From the NCBI GenBank assembly GCA_937996655.1, contig CALKUK010000011.1:558001-622000 (forward strand): 64,000 bases of DNA. The letters run 5' to 3'. The first letter of the stretch is position 1. Each line of letters opens with the position of its first letter. The position numbers and the translations under genes are program-made. The notes under the pieces were generated by a model. The model made no database searches. It was not told where the DNA came from and saw only the letters and a program-made list of their open reading frames with translations. Below are positions 8,542-17,229 of this stretch, piece after piece. This stretch comes from an uncultured Sphingomonadaceae bacterium (lineage in GTDB: Bacteria; Pseudomonadota; Alphaproteobacteria; Sphingomonadales; Sphingomonadaceae).

Positions 8542-9360
8542 ATGGACCTGATGAACACTCTGCCGCCGCGATCGGCCCTCTATATGCCCGCCTCCAATGC
8601 CCGCGCGATGGAAAAGGCGCGAGATCTGGCGGCGGACATGATCATTCTTGATCTTGAAGATGCCGTGCCCCCCGGCCTGAAGGATGAGGCCCGCATGGCG
8701 GCTTTGGCGGCCGTAGAGACAGGCTTTGGGGAGCGGCTGGTCGCCATCCGCATCAACGGTTTGGGTAATGCCGCGCATCTGAACGATGTTGTCGCTGTGA
8801 GGCAATCCGCCTGCGACATTGTGGTTGTGCCCAAGGTTGAGTCGGCTGAGGTCGCCGCGCAACTGGTCGATCGGATTGGGAAGCCGGTCATCGTCATGAT
8901 CGAAACGCCGCGTGGGGTCCTTCGGGCGCCTGACATTTGCGCGACGGACGGCGTTGTCGGCGTGTTTGTCGGCGCAAATGATTTGGCCAATGATCTGAAA
9001 CTGCCGCCAAATGCTGGGCGGGCGGGCCTGGCGATGGCACTGCAAACCATATTGCTGTCGGCGCGCGCTGCGGGAATTTGGGTATTCGACTCGGTCTATA
9101 ATGACCTCAAAAACGAGGCGGGGTTGCGGGCTGAATGTGAGGAGGGCCGTATGATGGGATTTGACGGAAAGACCCTGATCCACCCCAACCAGATTTCGAT
9201 CACCAATGCCGCTTTTTCGCCGTCAGAGGCTGAGATTGAGGATGCGCGCGCGCTTGTGGCAGCAGCGTCGGGTGGGGCGGAGCGGTTCCGGGATCGCATG
9301 ATCGAAACCATGCATGTCGACGCCGCCAGACGGATTTTAGCCCGGCTAGCGGCCGACTAA
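8542..9360 (+). CDS. CitE-like HpcH/HpaI family lyase
   Basis: 272 residues from the ATG at 8542; an upstream start at 8458 would add 28 residues with no family similarity. The TIM-barrel features of CitE-like lyases are visible: RSALYMPASNARAMEKA at the start, LDLEDAVPP with a metal-binding Glu/Asp, VPKVESAE, VMIETPRG, and DGKTLIHPNQI near the end. Members split acyl-CoA substrates such as citryl-CoA or malyl-CoA. There are no citrate lyase alpha and gamma subunit genes beside it, so it is probably a stand-alone CoA-ester lyase. Substrate not predictable here. Confidence 0.85.
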   Translation: MDLMNTLPPRSALYMPASNARAMEKARDLAADMIILDLEDAVPPGLKDEARMAALAAVETGFGERLVAIRINGLGNAAHLNDVVAVRQSACDIVVVPKVESAEVAAQLVDRIGKPVIVMIETPRGVLRAPDICATDGVVGVFVGANDLANDLKLPPNAGRAGLAMALQTILLSARAAGIWVFDSVYNDLKNEAGLRAECEEGRMMGFDGKTLIHPNQISITNAAFSPSEAEIEDARALVAAASGGAERFRDRMIETMHVDAARRILARLAAD

Positions 9361-9362
9361 GC

Positions 9363-9782
9363 TTACTTCTGCGCCATCAGCCAGGTGATGAGTTCTTTGC
9401 GCTTTGCGGCGTCGGAGATGCCACCGAAGGACATTTTGGTGCCGGGAACGACTTGACGCGGATTAGTGAGATATTTGTCGAGCGTCGCCTCATCCCAGAC
9501 GAGGCCAGAGGCCTTCATCGCAGGGGAGAACTCATAGCCCTTAATATCGCCAGCTTTGGTGCCCGCCACTCCCCAGAGATTGGGTCCCAGACCATTTGGA
9601 GCGTCCTTGGCAATGGTGTGGCACGCGGCGCACTGGCCCCACTCCGCGGGACGGGCATCTGCGGATGCTGTTTGCGTACCGTTGCTATCCGTTCCCTCAG
9701 TCGAAGTGCTTGCTTCGTCGGCTGGTTTCGATCCGCAGGCCGACAAAAGGGCCAGAGCGGCAAGTGCTGTAAACTTTTTCAT
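9363..9782 (-). CDS. Lipoprotein c-type cytochrome
   Basis: 139 residues. A lipoprotein signal peptide (MKKFTALAALALLSAC, Cys16 in the lipobox) is followed by a flexible Ser/Thr/Asp linker, then a cytochrome c domain with the haem motif CAACH near residue 55 and a distal Met in PGTKMSFGG. This is the class I cytochrome c2/c552 type, anchored to the membrane by lipid, and likely carries electrons between periplasmic redox partners. Its ATG overlaps the parE stop codon, so it may be translated from the parE message, an odd pairing in function. Confidence 0.9.
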   Translation of the reverse strand: MKKFTALAALALLSACGSKPADEASTSTEGTDSNGTQTASADARPAEWGQCAACHTIAKDAPNGLGPNLWGVAGTKAGDIKGYEFSPAMKASGLVWDEATLDKYLTNPRQVVPGTKMSFGGISDAAKRKELITWLMAQK

Positions 9783-11755
9783 GCGTCGATCACCTCTTCA
9801 TCAACCCGCGCCGCGTTTTCCTGAATGAACTGGAAACGGTGCTCAGGATTCTTTCCCATCAACCGGTCAACCAGATCACGGACCCCGGCACGCTCTTCAT
9901 ATTCCTGCGGAAGCGTCACCCGAATGAGAGAACGCGTCGCAGGGTCCATCGTCGTTTCCTTCAACTGGTTGGGGTTCATTTCCCCAAGGCCTTTGAAGCG
10001 GCCGACTTCGACCTTTTTGCCCTTAAACTCATTGGCTTCAATCTCGGCCCGATGCGCATCATCGCGGGCATAGATCGATTTTGCGCCGACGGTCAGGCGA
10101 TACAGGGGAGGCTGCGCGATATACAAATGCCCCTGACGCACGATTTCTGCCATTTCCTGAAAGAAGAATGTCATCAGCAGCGTCGCGATATGCGCACCAT
10201 CAACATCGGCGTCAGTCATGATGATGATCCGCTCATACCGCAGCAGATCCGGATTGCACTCTTTGCGCATCCCGCAGCCCAGCGCCTGTGCAAGGTCTGC
10301 AATTTCGCTGTTGGCGCGGATCTTGTCAGAGGAGGCTGAGGCGACGTTGAGGATTTTACCTCGGATCGGCAGGATGGCCTGCGTCTTGCGGTTGCGCGCC
10401 TGCTTGGCCGAGCCGCCTGCGCTATCACCTTCAACAATAAAGAGTTCGGTGCTTTCCGGCCCGTCCTCGGAACAATCGGTCAGTTTCCCGGGAAGTCTAA
10501 GCTTTCGCGCGGAAGTTGCTGTTTTTCTTTTAATTTCTTTCTCAGCCTTGCGGCGTAACCGGTCATCCATCCGGTCGAGCACAAAGCCGAGCAGCGCTTT
10601 GCCGCGCTCCATATTATCCGCAAGGAAATGGTCGAAATGGTCGCGGACAGCATTTTCCACCAGTCGTGCGGCTTCCGGAGAAGTCAGGCGGTCCTTCGTC
10701 TGGCTCTGGAACTGGGGGTCCCGGATGAAGACGGACAGCATGACTTCCGATCCGGTAATAATGTCTTCCGCCTGAAGACCTTCTGCCTTTTTAAGGCCGA
10801 CAAGCGTTCCAAATGCCCGGATTCCCTTGACGATCGCAGCGCGAAGACCTGCTTCATGCGTGCCGCCATCGGGCGTCGGGATGGTATTGCAATAATAGCT
10901 GTAGCTGCCTTCAGACCAGAGCGGCCAAGAGACGGCCCATTCGACGCGCCCCTGCTCGTCGGGAAAGTCCTGATTTCCAGCGAAAAAGTCCGCCGTCACA
11001 CATTCGCGGTCGCCAACTTGTTCCCGCAGATGGTCGGCAAGCCCGCCGGGAAACTGGAAGACAGCTTCGGTGGGGGTGTCATCGGAAATAAGCTCAGCGG
11101 CGCATTTCCAGCGGATTTCGACGCCGGCAAAAAGATAGGCCTTGGACCGCGCCAGCCGGAACAGGCGGGACGGTTTGAAATTCATCTCTCCGAAGATTTC
11201 GGTATCGGGCGTGAAGGCCACACTGGTTCCGCGCCGGTTATTGACCGGACCAAGCTTTTCAAGCGGCGCCAGCGTCAGTCCTCTGGAAAAGCGCTGCCGG
11301 AACAATTCCTTATTCCGTGCGACTTCGACCACCGTATCACTCGACAGCGCATTGACGACTGAGACGCCAACGCCATGCAGACCACCGGAGGTCGCATAGG
11401 CTTTGCCATTGAACTTGCCGCCCGAATGGAGCGTGGACAGGATAACTTCCAGCGCCGATTTGTCGGGGAATTTGGGGTGCGGATCGACAGGAATGCCGCG
11501 GCCATTGTCTGTAATGGTTAGGCGGTTGCCCGGCTCCAGCAGGATTTCGATGCGGCTGGCATGGCCTGCCACAGCCTCATCCATCGCATTGTCGAGCACT
11601 TCAGCGGCGAGGTGGTGGAAGGCGCGCTCATCCGTGCCGCCGATATACATGCCCGGGCGACGGCGGACCGGCTCAAGGCCTTCAAGGACCTCGATCGACG
11701 ATGCGTCGTAATTCCCAGAGATCGCGGACGTGGACGCAAACAGATCGTCGGACAT
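9779..11755 (-). CDS. parE: DNA topoisomerase IV subunit B
   Basis: 658 residues, usual for ParE and shorter than GyrB. The GHKL ATPase domain shows VLDNAMDEAVAG and DNGRGIPVDPHP; the TOPRIM domain shows LFIVEGDSAGGSAKQARN and MTDADVDGAHI. It forms a heterotetramer with ParC and decatenates daughter chromosomes. The length and the IEVLEGLEPVRRRPGMYIGG start fit ParE better than GyrB. parC is not in the window. Confidence 0.95.
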   Translation of the reverse strand: MSDDLFASTSAISGNYDASSIEVLEGLEPVRRRPGMYIGGTDERAFHHLAAEVLDNAMDEAVAGHASRIEILLEPGNRLTITDNGRGIPVDPHPKFPDKSALEVILSTLHSGGKFNGKAYATSGGLHGVGVSVVNALSSDTVVEVARNKELFRQRFSRGLTLAPLEKLGPVNNRRGTSVAFTPDTEIFGEMNFKPSRLFRLARSKAYLFAGVEIRWKCAAELISDDTPTEAVFQFPGGLADHLREQVGDRECVTADFFAGNQDFPDEQGRVEWAVSWPLWSEGSYSYYCNTIPTPDGGTHEAGLRAAIVKGIRAFGTLVGLKKAEGLQAEDIITGSEVMLSVFIRDPQFQSQTKDRLTSPEAARLVENAVRDHFDHFLADNMERGKALLGFVLDRMDDRLRRKAEKEIKRKTATSARKLRLPGKLTDCSEDGPESTELFIVEGDSAGGSAKQARNRKTQAILPIRGKILNVASASSDKIRANSEIADLAQALGCGMRKECNPDLLRYERIIIMTDADVDGAHIATLLMTFFFQEMAEIVRQGHLYIAQPPLYRLTVGAKSIYARDDAHRAEIEANEFKGKKVEVGRFKGLGEMNPNQLKETTMDPATRSLIRVTLPQEYEERAGVRDLVDRLMGKNPEHRFQFIQENAARVDEEVIDA

Positions 11756-11805
11756 GAGCGGTCTATAGTGTGCCGCGAGTCACACGCGCAAGTGCGACGT
11801 GTGAC

Positions 11806-12477
11806 TTATCCCCCGCTGGGTTTTGCGCCTGGAACGGCAAAGGGCAGCGGCTTGCGGTCACGCCGCGGCATTTGGGCCTGATAGGCCAAGCCGCAATGTT
11901 CCACGCAATAGGGGAAGCCGGGGTTCACCTTTGTGCCGCAGAAATGGAAATCGGGCTCACCGGGGTGGCCGAGCGGCCATTTGCAAATCCGGTCATTCAG
12001 ATCGAGCAGCGACGTCTTATCTGCAATTTCAGGGCTGGGGCGCGCAGGCACCAAGCGACGCGGCGGTGCGGGCGGTGGCGGCGAACTTTGTTCACCCGGA
12101 TTTTGGCGCACAAATCCACCAGGTCCGATCGACCGGATGGTCGGCGGCATCTGATCCGGATTGGTTGAACGCGGGGCCGAGGGCATGGTTGGCGCCGCTG
12201 CCGGACGAACCGGCGCTGGCTGTGCCTTTGCAACAGGAGCGGCGGGTGCCGCTGCTGGGGCCGGCTTCGCCCTTGGCGTGGCCGGTTTGCGGGCCGGAGC
12301 ATCTTCCCCGTCATTGGCCTTAACAGGTGACGGACGCGACTGCAGGCCAAGGCGGTGCGCCTTGCCGATCACGGCATTGCGGCTGACGCCACCAAGCTCT
12401 TCTGCGATCTGGGATGCGGTCATCCCCTTGGTCCACATCGTTCTCAGTTGTTCGATGCGTTCGTCGGTCCAGGACAT
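11806..12477 (-). CDS. gcrA: GcrA cell-cycle regulator
   Basis: 223 residues. The N-terminal helix-turn-helix domain (MSWTDERIEQLRTMWTKG, SASQIAEELG-like, SRNAVIGKAHRLGL) is the GcrA DNA-binding domain, followed by a long Pro/Ala-rich linker (about 55-140) and the C-terminal sigma70-contact domain ending in CKWPLGHPGEPDFHFCG. GcrA works with RNA polymerase at promoters carrying methylated GANTC sites in alphaproteobacteria. The linker makes it longer than the Caulobacter protein. It is divergent from the ABC permease. Confidence 0.93.
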   Translation of the reverse strand: MSWTDERIEQLRTMWTKGMTASQIAEELGGVSRNAVIGKAHRLGLQSRPSPVKANDGEDAPARKPATPRAKPAPAAAPAAPVAKAQPAPVRPAAAPTMPSAPRSTNPDQMPPTIRSIGPGGFVRQNPGEQSSPPPPAPPRRLVPARPSPEIADKTSLLDLNDRICKWPLGHPGEPDFHFCGTKVNPGFPYCVEHCGLAYQAQMPRRDRKPLPFAVPGAKPSGG

Positions 12478-12553
12478 TCTTTTACCACTTCAACCAAATA
12501 GGACGGAGCGCCACCCTTGCGGCAATCGGCTGCAGCCGATAGGCGATTGCGCA

Positions 12554-13381
12554 ATGAACAGCGAGTCCGAAATTTATATCCGCAGCGAACCCGGCGTTCC
12601 GTCGATCCGATCGGTCAACTGGGGAGGCTTACAAGCTCTCTATGTGAAGGAGGTGCGCCGATTTTTCAAGGTGCAGCTCCAAACCATCTGGGCGCCGGCA
12701 CTCACGACCATGCTCTATCTGGTCATCTTCACGGTTGCCCTAGGCGGTGTGAAGCGTGAGGTTTTGGGCGCACCCTTCGCAGATTTCCTTGCTCCTGGCC
12801 TCATCATCATGGGCATGATGCAGAACGGTTTTGCCAATTCCAGCTTCTCTCTGCTGGTCGGCAAAATTCAGGGAACGATCGTCGATTACCTAATGCCGCC
12901 CCTCTCAACGGCAGAAGTTCTGTTTGGATTGGCAGGCGCGGCTGTGACGCGTGCCGTCTTTGTGGGCGTTGCCATATGGCTCGCCATGTTGGTTTGGCCG
13001 GGTGTCCATGTTTGGCCACAGCACCTATGGGCGATTGTCGTTTTTGGGTTGATGGGGTCATCCATGTTGGCCTTCATGGGTGTGCTGACGTCGATCTGGG
13101 CGGAGAAGTTTGATCATGCAGCGGCCGTGACCAACTTTGTTGTGGCGCCCTTGGCATTGCTATCTGGCACCTTTTATTCGGTGGACAAGCTCGCGCCGAC
13201 CTTCGCCGCGATCAGCCACGCCAATCCGTTCCACTATGCCATTTCCGGTTTCCGTTATGGCTTCATTGGCGCGGCAGACATTCCGCTCGGCTTCGGGGTT
13301 GGGCTATTGCTCGCGATCAACATGGCTTTGGCCCTCTTGTGCTACGTGCTGCTGAAGACCGGCTGGAAAATCAAAAGCTGA
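12554..13381 (+). CDS. ABC-2 type transporter permease
   Basis: 275 residues from the ATG at 12554. About six hydrophobic segments are visible, starting near LTTMLYLVIFTVAL and ending with LLLAINMALALLCYVLL, and the ABC-2 permease signature ANPFHYAISGFRYGFIG lies near residue 230. Such permeases export lipids, polysaccharides or drugs together with an ATPase. No ATPase gene is adjacent on either side, so the partner must be elsewhere. A terminator hairpin lies 58 bp after the stop. Substrate unknown. Confidence 0.88.
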   Translation: MNSESEIYIRSEPGVPSIRSVNWGGLQALYVKEVRRFFKVQLQTIWAPALTTMLYLVIFTVALGGVKREVLGAPFADFLAPGLIIMGMMQNGFANSSFSLLVGKIQGTIVDYLMPPLSTAEVLFGLAGAAVTRAVFVGVAIWLAMLVWPGVHVWPQHLWAIVVFGLMGSSMLAFMGVLTSIWAEKFDHAAAVTNFVVAPLALLSGTFYSVDKLAPTFAAISHANPFHYAISGFRYGFIGAADIPLGFGVGLLLAINMALALLCYVLLKTGWKIKS

Positions 13382-13439
13382 GACGCGACGGCGGGGGTTG
13401 TCCGCGCATTTCTCCCTCTATATAAGCCTGTTTCGCTTG

Positions 13440-13466
13440 AAGGCGGCCCCAATTGGCCGCCTTTTT
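13440..13466 (+). terminator. Intrinsic terminator between the ABC permease and argD
   Basis: A 9-bp perfect stem AAGGCGGCC / GGCCGCCTT with a 6-base loop is followed by TTTTT. It sits 58 bp after the permease stop and 29 bp before argD. It most simply ends the permease transcript; if the argD promoter lies in the AT-richer stretch just upstream, the hairpin would be in the argD leader and could act as an attenuator. Confidence 0.8.
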
Positions 13467-13495
13467 GTATTGCGGTTGAACAGGAGGCATTTGCC

Positions 13496-14686
13496 ATGAC
13501 GATCACGCCCTTGATGCCGGTCTATCCCCGGTGCGGGTTCCGCCCTGTTAAAGGGGAAGGGGCCTATCTCATCAGTGAGGATGGTCGTCGTGCGCTCGAT
13601 TTCGCAAGCGGCATTGCCGTCAACCTCCTCGGCCATGGCCATCCGCATCTGACGAAAGCCATTGCGGATCAGGCAGCGACGCTGATGCACGTTTCCAACC
13701 TATATGGCAGCCCGCAGGGTGAAGCCTTTGCGCAGCGCTTGGTCGACAATACCTTTGCCGATACCGTGTTCATGACGAACTCCGGCGCCGAAGCCGTCGA
13801 GTGCGCGATCAAGACCGCGCGTCGTTATCACCATGCCAAGGGCAATCCGCATAAGAACGTGCTCATCACGTTCAAGAACGCCTTTCATGGCCGCACTATG
13901 GCGACAATTTCGGCGACCGATCAGGAGAAGCTGCGTGACGGTTTTGCCCCGCTGCTGGAAGGCTTTGTGGTTGTGCCCTTTGATGATCTCGATGCCGCGC
14001 GTGCTGCGGTGAACGAGAATACGGCAGGCTTCCTTGTTGAGCCGATCCAGGGGGAAGGCGGCATCCGCCCGGCAAGCCCGGCCTTCCTGAAGGGGCTTCG
14101 CGAGATTTGCGACGAGAAAGATCTGATGCTGGTGTTCGACGAAGTCCAGTGTGGCGTCGCGCGGACGGGCACGCTCTATGCGCATGAGCAATATGGCGTC
14201 ACGCCCGACATCATGGCCTCGGCCAAGGGGATTGGTGGCGGTTTCCCGGTTGGGGCCTGTCTTGCGACGGAAAAGGCAGCTGCCGGCATGGTCGTGGGCA
14301 CGCATGGCAGCACCTATGGCGGCAATCCGCTCGCCTGCGCCGCTGGTATGGCGGTTCTCGACGTCATTTTGGAACCCGGTTTTCTGGATCAGGTGCGGGC
14401 AACTGGAGACCGTCTGCGCGCCAGCCTCGAACAGATGATCCCCAACCATGATCAATTGTTCGATAGCGTGCGTGGCATGGGCCTGATGCTCGGCCTAAAG
14501 CTGAAGCAGGACAGCCGCGCTTTTGTAGCGCATTTGCGCGACAATCATGGGTTTCTGGCCGTTGCAGCCGGCGACAATGTCGTCCGCATCCTGCCGCCGC
14601 TCAACATCGATGAAAGCCACATTGCGGAGTGCATCGAAAAGCTGTCTGCAGGAGCCGCCAGCTTCGCGCTGCCGGATGCAGCGTGA
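13496..14686 (+). CDS. argD: Acetylornithine aminotransferase
   Basis: 396 residues, PLP-dependent class III aminotransferase. It moves the amino group from glutamate to N-acetylglutamate semialdehyde in arginine synthesis. The PLP Lys is K244 in ASAKGIGGGFPVG; Asp215 in LVFDEVQCG contacts the pyridine nitrogen; NSGAEAVECAIK binds phosphate. The start ATG has a strong AGGAGG site 7 bp upstream. It overlaps argF by 4 bp (GTGA), forming an argD-argF-hslO operon. Members of this family often also act in lysine synthesis. Confidence 0.94.
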   Translation: MTITPLMPVYPRCGFRPVKGEGAYLISEDGRRALDFASGIAVNLLGHGHPHLTKAIADQAATLMHVSNLYGSPQGEAFAQRLVDNTFADTVFMTNSGAEAVECAIKTARRYHHAKGNPHKNVLITFKNAFHGRTMATISATDQEKLRDGFAPLLEGFVVVPFDDLDAARAAVNENTAGFLVEPIQGEGGIRPASPAFLKGLREICDEKDLMLVFDEVQCGVARTGTLYAHEQYGVTPDIMASAKGIGGGFPVGACLATEKAAAGMVVGTHGSTYGGNPLACAAGMAVLDVILEPGFLDQVRATGDRLRASLEQMIPNHDQLFDSVRGMGLMLGLKLKQDSRAFVAHLRDNHGFLAVAAGDNVVRILPPLNIDESHIAECIEKLSAGAASFALPDAA

Positions 14687-15612
14687 CGCGGCACTTCCTC
14701 AACCTGTCTGATGCGGGTGCTGATGCCATCGCAGCCATCCTGAATGACGCGCTGGACCGGAAATCGGCCCGTCAAGGTTGGCCGAAGGGCCGACCAGATG
14801 CGGATGCGCCGCTCAAGGATCACACGCTGGGGATGATCTTTGAGAAGAACTCCACCCGTACGCGGGTGAGCTTCGAAATGGCGATGCGGCAACTGGGCGG
14901 CGATGCCATGTTCATGGCTGCTGGCCAAATGCAGCTTGGTCGCGGCGAAACGGTGGCAGACACTTCGCGCGTGCTCTCCCGCATGGTTGACGCCATTGTC
15001 ATCCGGACGGACGATCACGCCAAGATCGAAGACCTTGCGGCACACGCCAGCGTGCCGGTGATCAATGGCCTGACCGATTTGTCGCATCCTTGCCAGATCG
15101 TTGCGGACCTGTTGACCCTTTTGGAGCACGGAAAGGCGCTTCCCGGTCTTGAAGTTGCTTGGCTGGGCGACGGTAATAATGTGTTGGCCTCGATCATCGA
15201 AGCGGCAGGGCTGATGAAGTTCAACGTCCGGATCGGCTGCCCGAAAGGATATGAACCGGACGCCGGGTTCGTCGACCGGGCTCGCGCTTCGGGCGCGCGG
15301 ATCGACATTATGCATGACGCAGCGGAAACCGTAGCCGGTGCGGATGTCGTCATTACAGACACATGGGTGTCGATGGGGCAGGATCATGCGCATAATAAGA
15401 TTGCCGCCATGTTCCCGTTTCAAGTCAATGATGCCCTGATGGCCAAAGCCAAGGGTGACGCGAAGTTTCTGCACTGTCTTCCGGCCCATCGCGGGGAAGA
15501 GGCGACGGATTCTGTTCTCGATGGCCCGCAATCGGTGATTTGGGATGAGGCGGAAAACCGTATCCACGCCCAAAAATCCATTTTGCTCTGGTCGTTTGGG
15601 CTTTTGGGATGA
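14683..15612 (+). CDS. argF: Ornithine carbamoyltransferase
   Basis: 309 residues from the GTG at 14683, which overlaps the argD TGA. It joins carbamoyl phosphate and ornithine to citrulline. The carbamoyl-phosphate loop STRTR (in FEKNSTRTRVSFE), the HPCQ motif (DLSHPCQIVADL) and the ornithine-binding FLHCLPAHRGEE loop are all present. An upstream start at 14629 would run into the argD coding region. The next gene, hslO, overlaps by 4 bp. Confidence 0.95.
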   Translation: MTRHFLNLSDAGADAIAAILNDALDRKSARQGWPKGRPDADAPLKDHTLGMIFEKNSTRTRVSFEMAMRQLGGDAMFMAAGQMQLGRGETVADTSRVLSRMVDAIVIRTDDHAKIEDLAAHASVPVINGLTDLSHPCQIVADLLTLLEHGKALPGLEVAWLGDGNNVLASIIEAAGLMKFNVRIGCPKGYEPDAGFVDRARASGARIDIMHDAAETVAGADVVITDTWVSMGQDHAHNKIAAMFPFQVNDALMAKAKGDAKFLHCLPAHRGEEATDSVLDGPQSVIWDEAENRIHAQKSILLWSFGLLG

Positions 15613-16475
15613 GCGATATTGACGCCGTCCTCGGCTTTACCATTCCCGGACGCAATGCGCGCGGTCGCGTCGTGCGATTGGGTCCTGTGCTTGAGTCCAT
15701 TCTGGCAGCGCACGGTTATCCGCCCGCGATTGAGCGTTTGCTGTCCGATGCGCTGGTTTTGACGGCCTTGCTCGGCACTACCCTGCATGACGGGGATGGG
15801 CAGATGACGTTGCAGGCGCAGACCAAAGGCGGCGCGGTTGATCTATTGGTTTGTGACTACCGCAATGGCGAGCTGCGGGGCTATGTGAAGCACGATCCAG
15901 CCAAGATCCCCGATTTGCCGCACGAGCCGGATATGCGGACCTTGTTTGGTGAAGGCTATCTGGCGGTGACCTTTGATCAGGCCGTGTCTGGTGAACGCTA
16001 TCAGGGGATCGTGCCGATCGAGGGCGCGTGTCTTGCGGATTCGATCGAAACTTATTTCGCCCAGTCTGAACAAATTCCGAGCTTGGTGCGGACCGCCTTG
16101 TCCGGAGAAATTGCGGGCGGATTGCTTGTTCAGCATTTGCCCGAAGGGGAAGTGGGTCGGGAACGACTTCACGTCCGCACGGATCACCCGGAATGGGAGC
16201 ATGTTCTTGCGCTGGCGCATACGATCACAGCTGATGAGTTGACGGATCCCACGCTGTCGTTCGAAGACATTGTGTGGCGGCTTTTCAACGAAGAGCCCGA
16301 AATTCGCATCTTAACCGCGACACCGCTGACCAAGGGCTGTCGGTGTGATGGGGAGCATGTCCGTTCGGTGATCATGCAGTTTCCCGAAGACCAGCGGGCG
16401 GAAATGGCCGACGATGCCGGTGTCGTGAACGTGGACTGCGCCTTTTGTTCAAAGATCTTCGCGGTGCGCGTTTAA
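15609..16475 (+). CDS. hslO: Hsp33 redox-regulated chaperone
   Basis: 288 residues. The C-terminal zinc switch is visible as CRC near residue 252 and CAFC near residue 281, the four cysteines that hold zinc in the reduced state and form disulfides on oxidation, turning on holdase activity. The N-terminal domain has the family segments TGLLGTTL-like and GAVDLLVCDYRNGELRGYV. Grouping with argF is common in alphaproteobacteria. Last gene of the argD operon. Confidence 0.93.
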   Translation: MSDIDAVLGFTIPGRNARGRVVRLGPVLESILAAHGYPPAIERLLSDALVLTALLGTTLHDGDGQMTLQAQTKGGAVDLLVCDYRNGELRGYVKHDPAKIPDLPHEPDMRTLFGEGYLAVTFDQAVSGERYQGIVPIEGACLADSIETYFAQSEQIPSLVRTALSGEIAGGLLVQHLPEGEVGRERLHVRTDHPEWEHVLALAHTITADELTDPTLSFEDIVWRLFNEEPEIRILTATPLTKGCRCDGEHVRSVIMQFPEDQRAEMADDAGVVNVDCAFCSKIFAVRV

Positions 16476-16583
16476 GCGCCCTTGTTTTTCTTCACTTGGG
16501 CATGGCTCTGTAGTATTTTTCCAATACGGAACCATTGGCGTGGCTTAGCCCACATCATGAAGACGCAAGATTGGGCAGGGGGC

Positions 16584-17069
16584 ATGGCTTTGAAGGCGAA
16601 GTCTATATTCGCAGCTTTGCTGACGGCGGGCGCTTTGGCAGGGGCTGATATTGGCGTCGGAACGGCTGCGCCGGCTGCCGCGAATGTGCCGGTGAGGGCG
16701 CTCGCTGCAATTCAGCATGGGCAATGGGAGATCCGTTCGCGCGACAATCCGGATGCCAACCGCAGCTTCTGCATGTCCGATGCCAAAATTCTGCTCCAGC
16801 TTCGTCACCCTAATAATGTGTGCACCCGCTTCGTCATTTCCGATGGGCCGCGCGAGGCGACGGTCCAATATTCCTGTGCTGCAAGTGGCAATGGACGGAC
16901 GACCCTCCGCGTGGAAACGCCGCGCCTCGTGCAGATTGATACGCAGGGCATCGCAGATCAGTCTCCTTTTGCCTTTTCGGCGGAGGCCCGACGCGTGGGG
17001 GAGTGTGCCGCCCCCAATTCGGGTGTGGCCGCGCGAAAGATTTCCAAGCCGCGCTTAGGGGTTCGTTAA
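16584..17069 (+). CDS. Small exported protein, DUF3617-like
   Basis: 161 residues from the ATG at 16584, chosen because it places a signal peptide at the N-terminus (ALKAKSIFAALLTAGAL, likely cut after AAPAAA). In-frame starts at 16557 and 16482 are possible. The mature part has GQWEIRSRD, three spaced cysteines (SFCMSD, NNVCTRF, YSCAAS) and a last one in GECAAP, like DUF3617 periplasmic proteins. Function unknown. It stands alone between hslO and queC. Confidence 0.65.
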   Translation: MALKAKSIFAALLTAGALAGADIGVGTAAPAAANVPVRALAAIQHGQWEIRSRDNPDANRSFCMSDAKILLQLRHPNNVCTRFVISDGPREATVQYSCAASGNGRTTLRVETPRLVQIDTQGIADQSPFAFSAEARRVGECAAPNSGVAARKISKPRLGVR

Positions 17070-17093
17070 CCTTAACGGGGTAGTCCGAGGGTC

Positions 17094-17171
17094 GAAGTTC
17101 TCATGGTGAACTTCCTCTCCCTAATGTGAAGTAAAACTCATAGGGCCACTCTCGGGTGGCCCTCTTCTTTT
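17094..17171 (+). ncRNA. Candidate small RNA ending in an intrinsic terminator
   Basis: The gap between 17069 and queC carries a 7-bp hairpin (GAAGTTC / GAACTTC, 17094-17114), an unpaired pyrimidine stretch CTTCCTCTCCC able to pair with Shine-Dalgarno sequences, and a strong terminator (17142-17171). This order (hairpin, anti-SD-like single strand, terminator) is typical of trans-acting Hfq-dependent sRNAs. The true 5' end and promoter are not defined. The alternative is that it is only the 3' UTR of the small exported protein gene. Confidence 0.35.
17142..17171 (+). terminator. Intrinsic terminator upstream of queC
   Basis: A perfect 8-bp stem AGGGCCAC / GTGGCCCT with a 6-base loop is followed by CTTCTTTT. 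It ends the transcript of the small exported protein gene or of a small RNA lying in the same gap, 58 bp before queC. Confidence 0.8.
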
Positions 17172-17229
17172 GCGCGCGGCACATGGGCTTGCGCTTGAAA
17201 GACGGGCCGGGTGGGCCTAGCTGCGCGGA

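Noticed and set aside
17172..17229. preQ1 riboswitch before queC
   Set aside because: The 58-base gap after the terminator shows no preQ1-like hairpin and A-rich tail.
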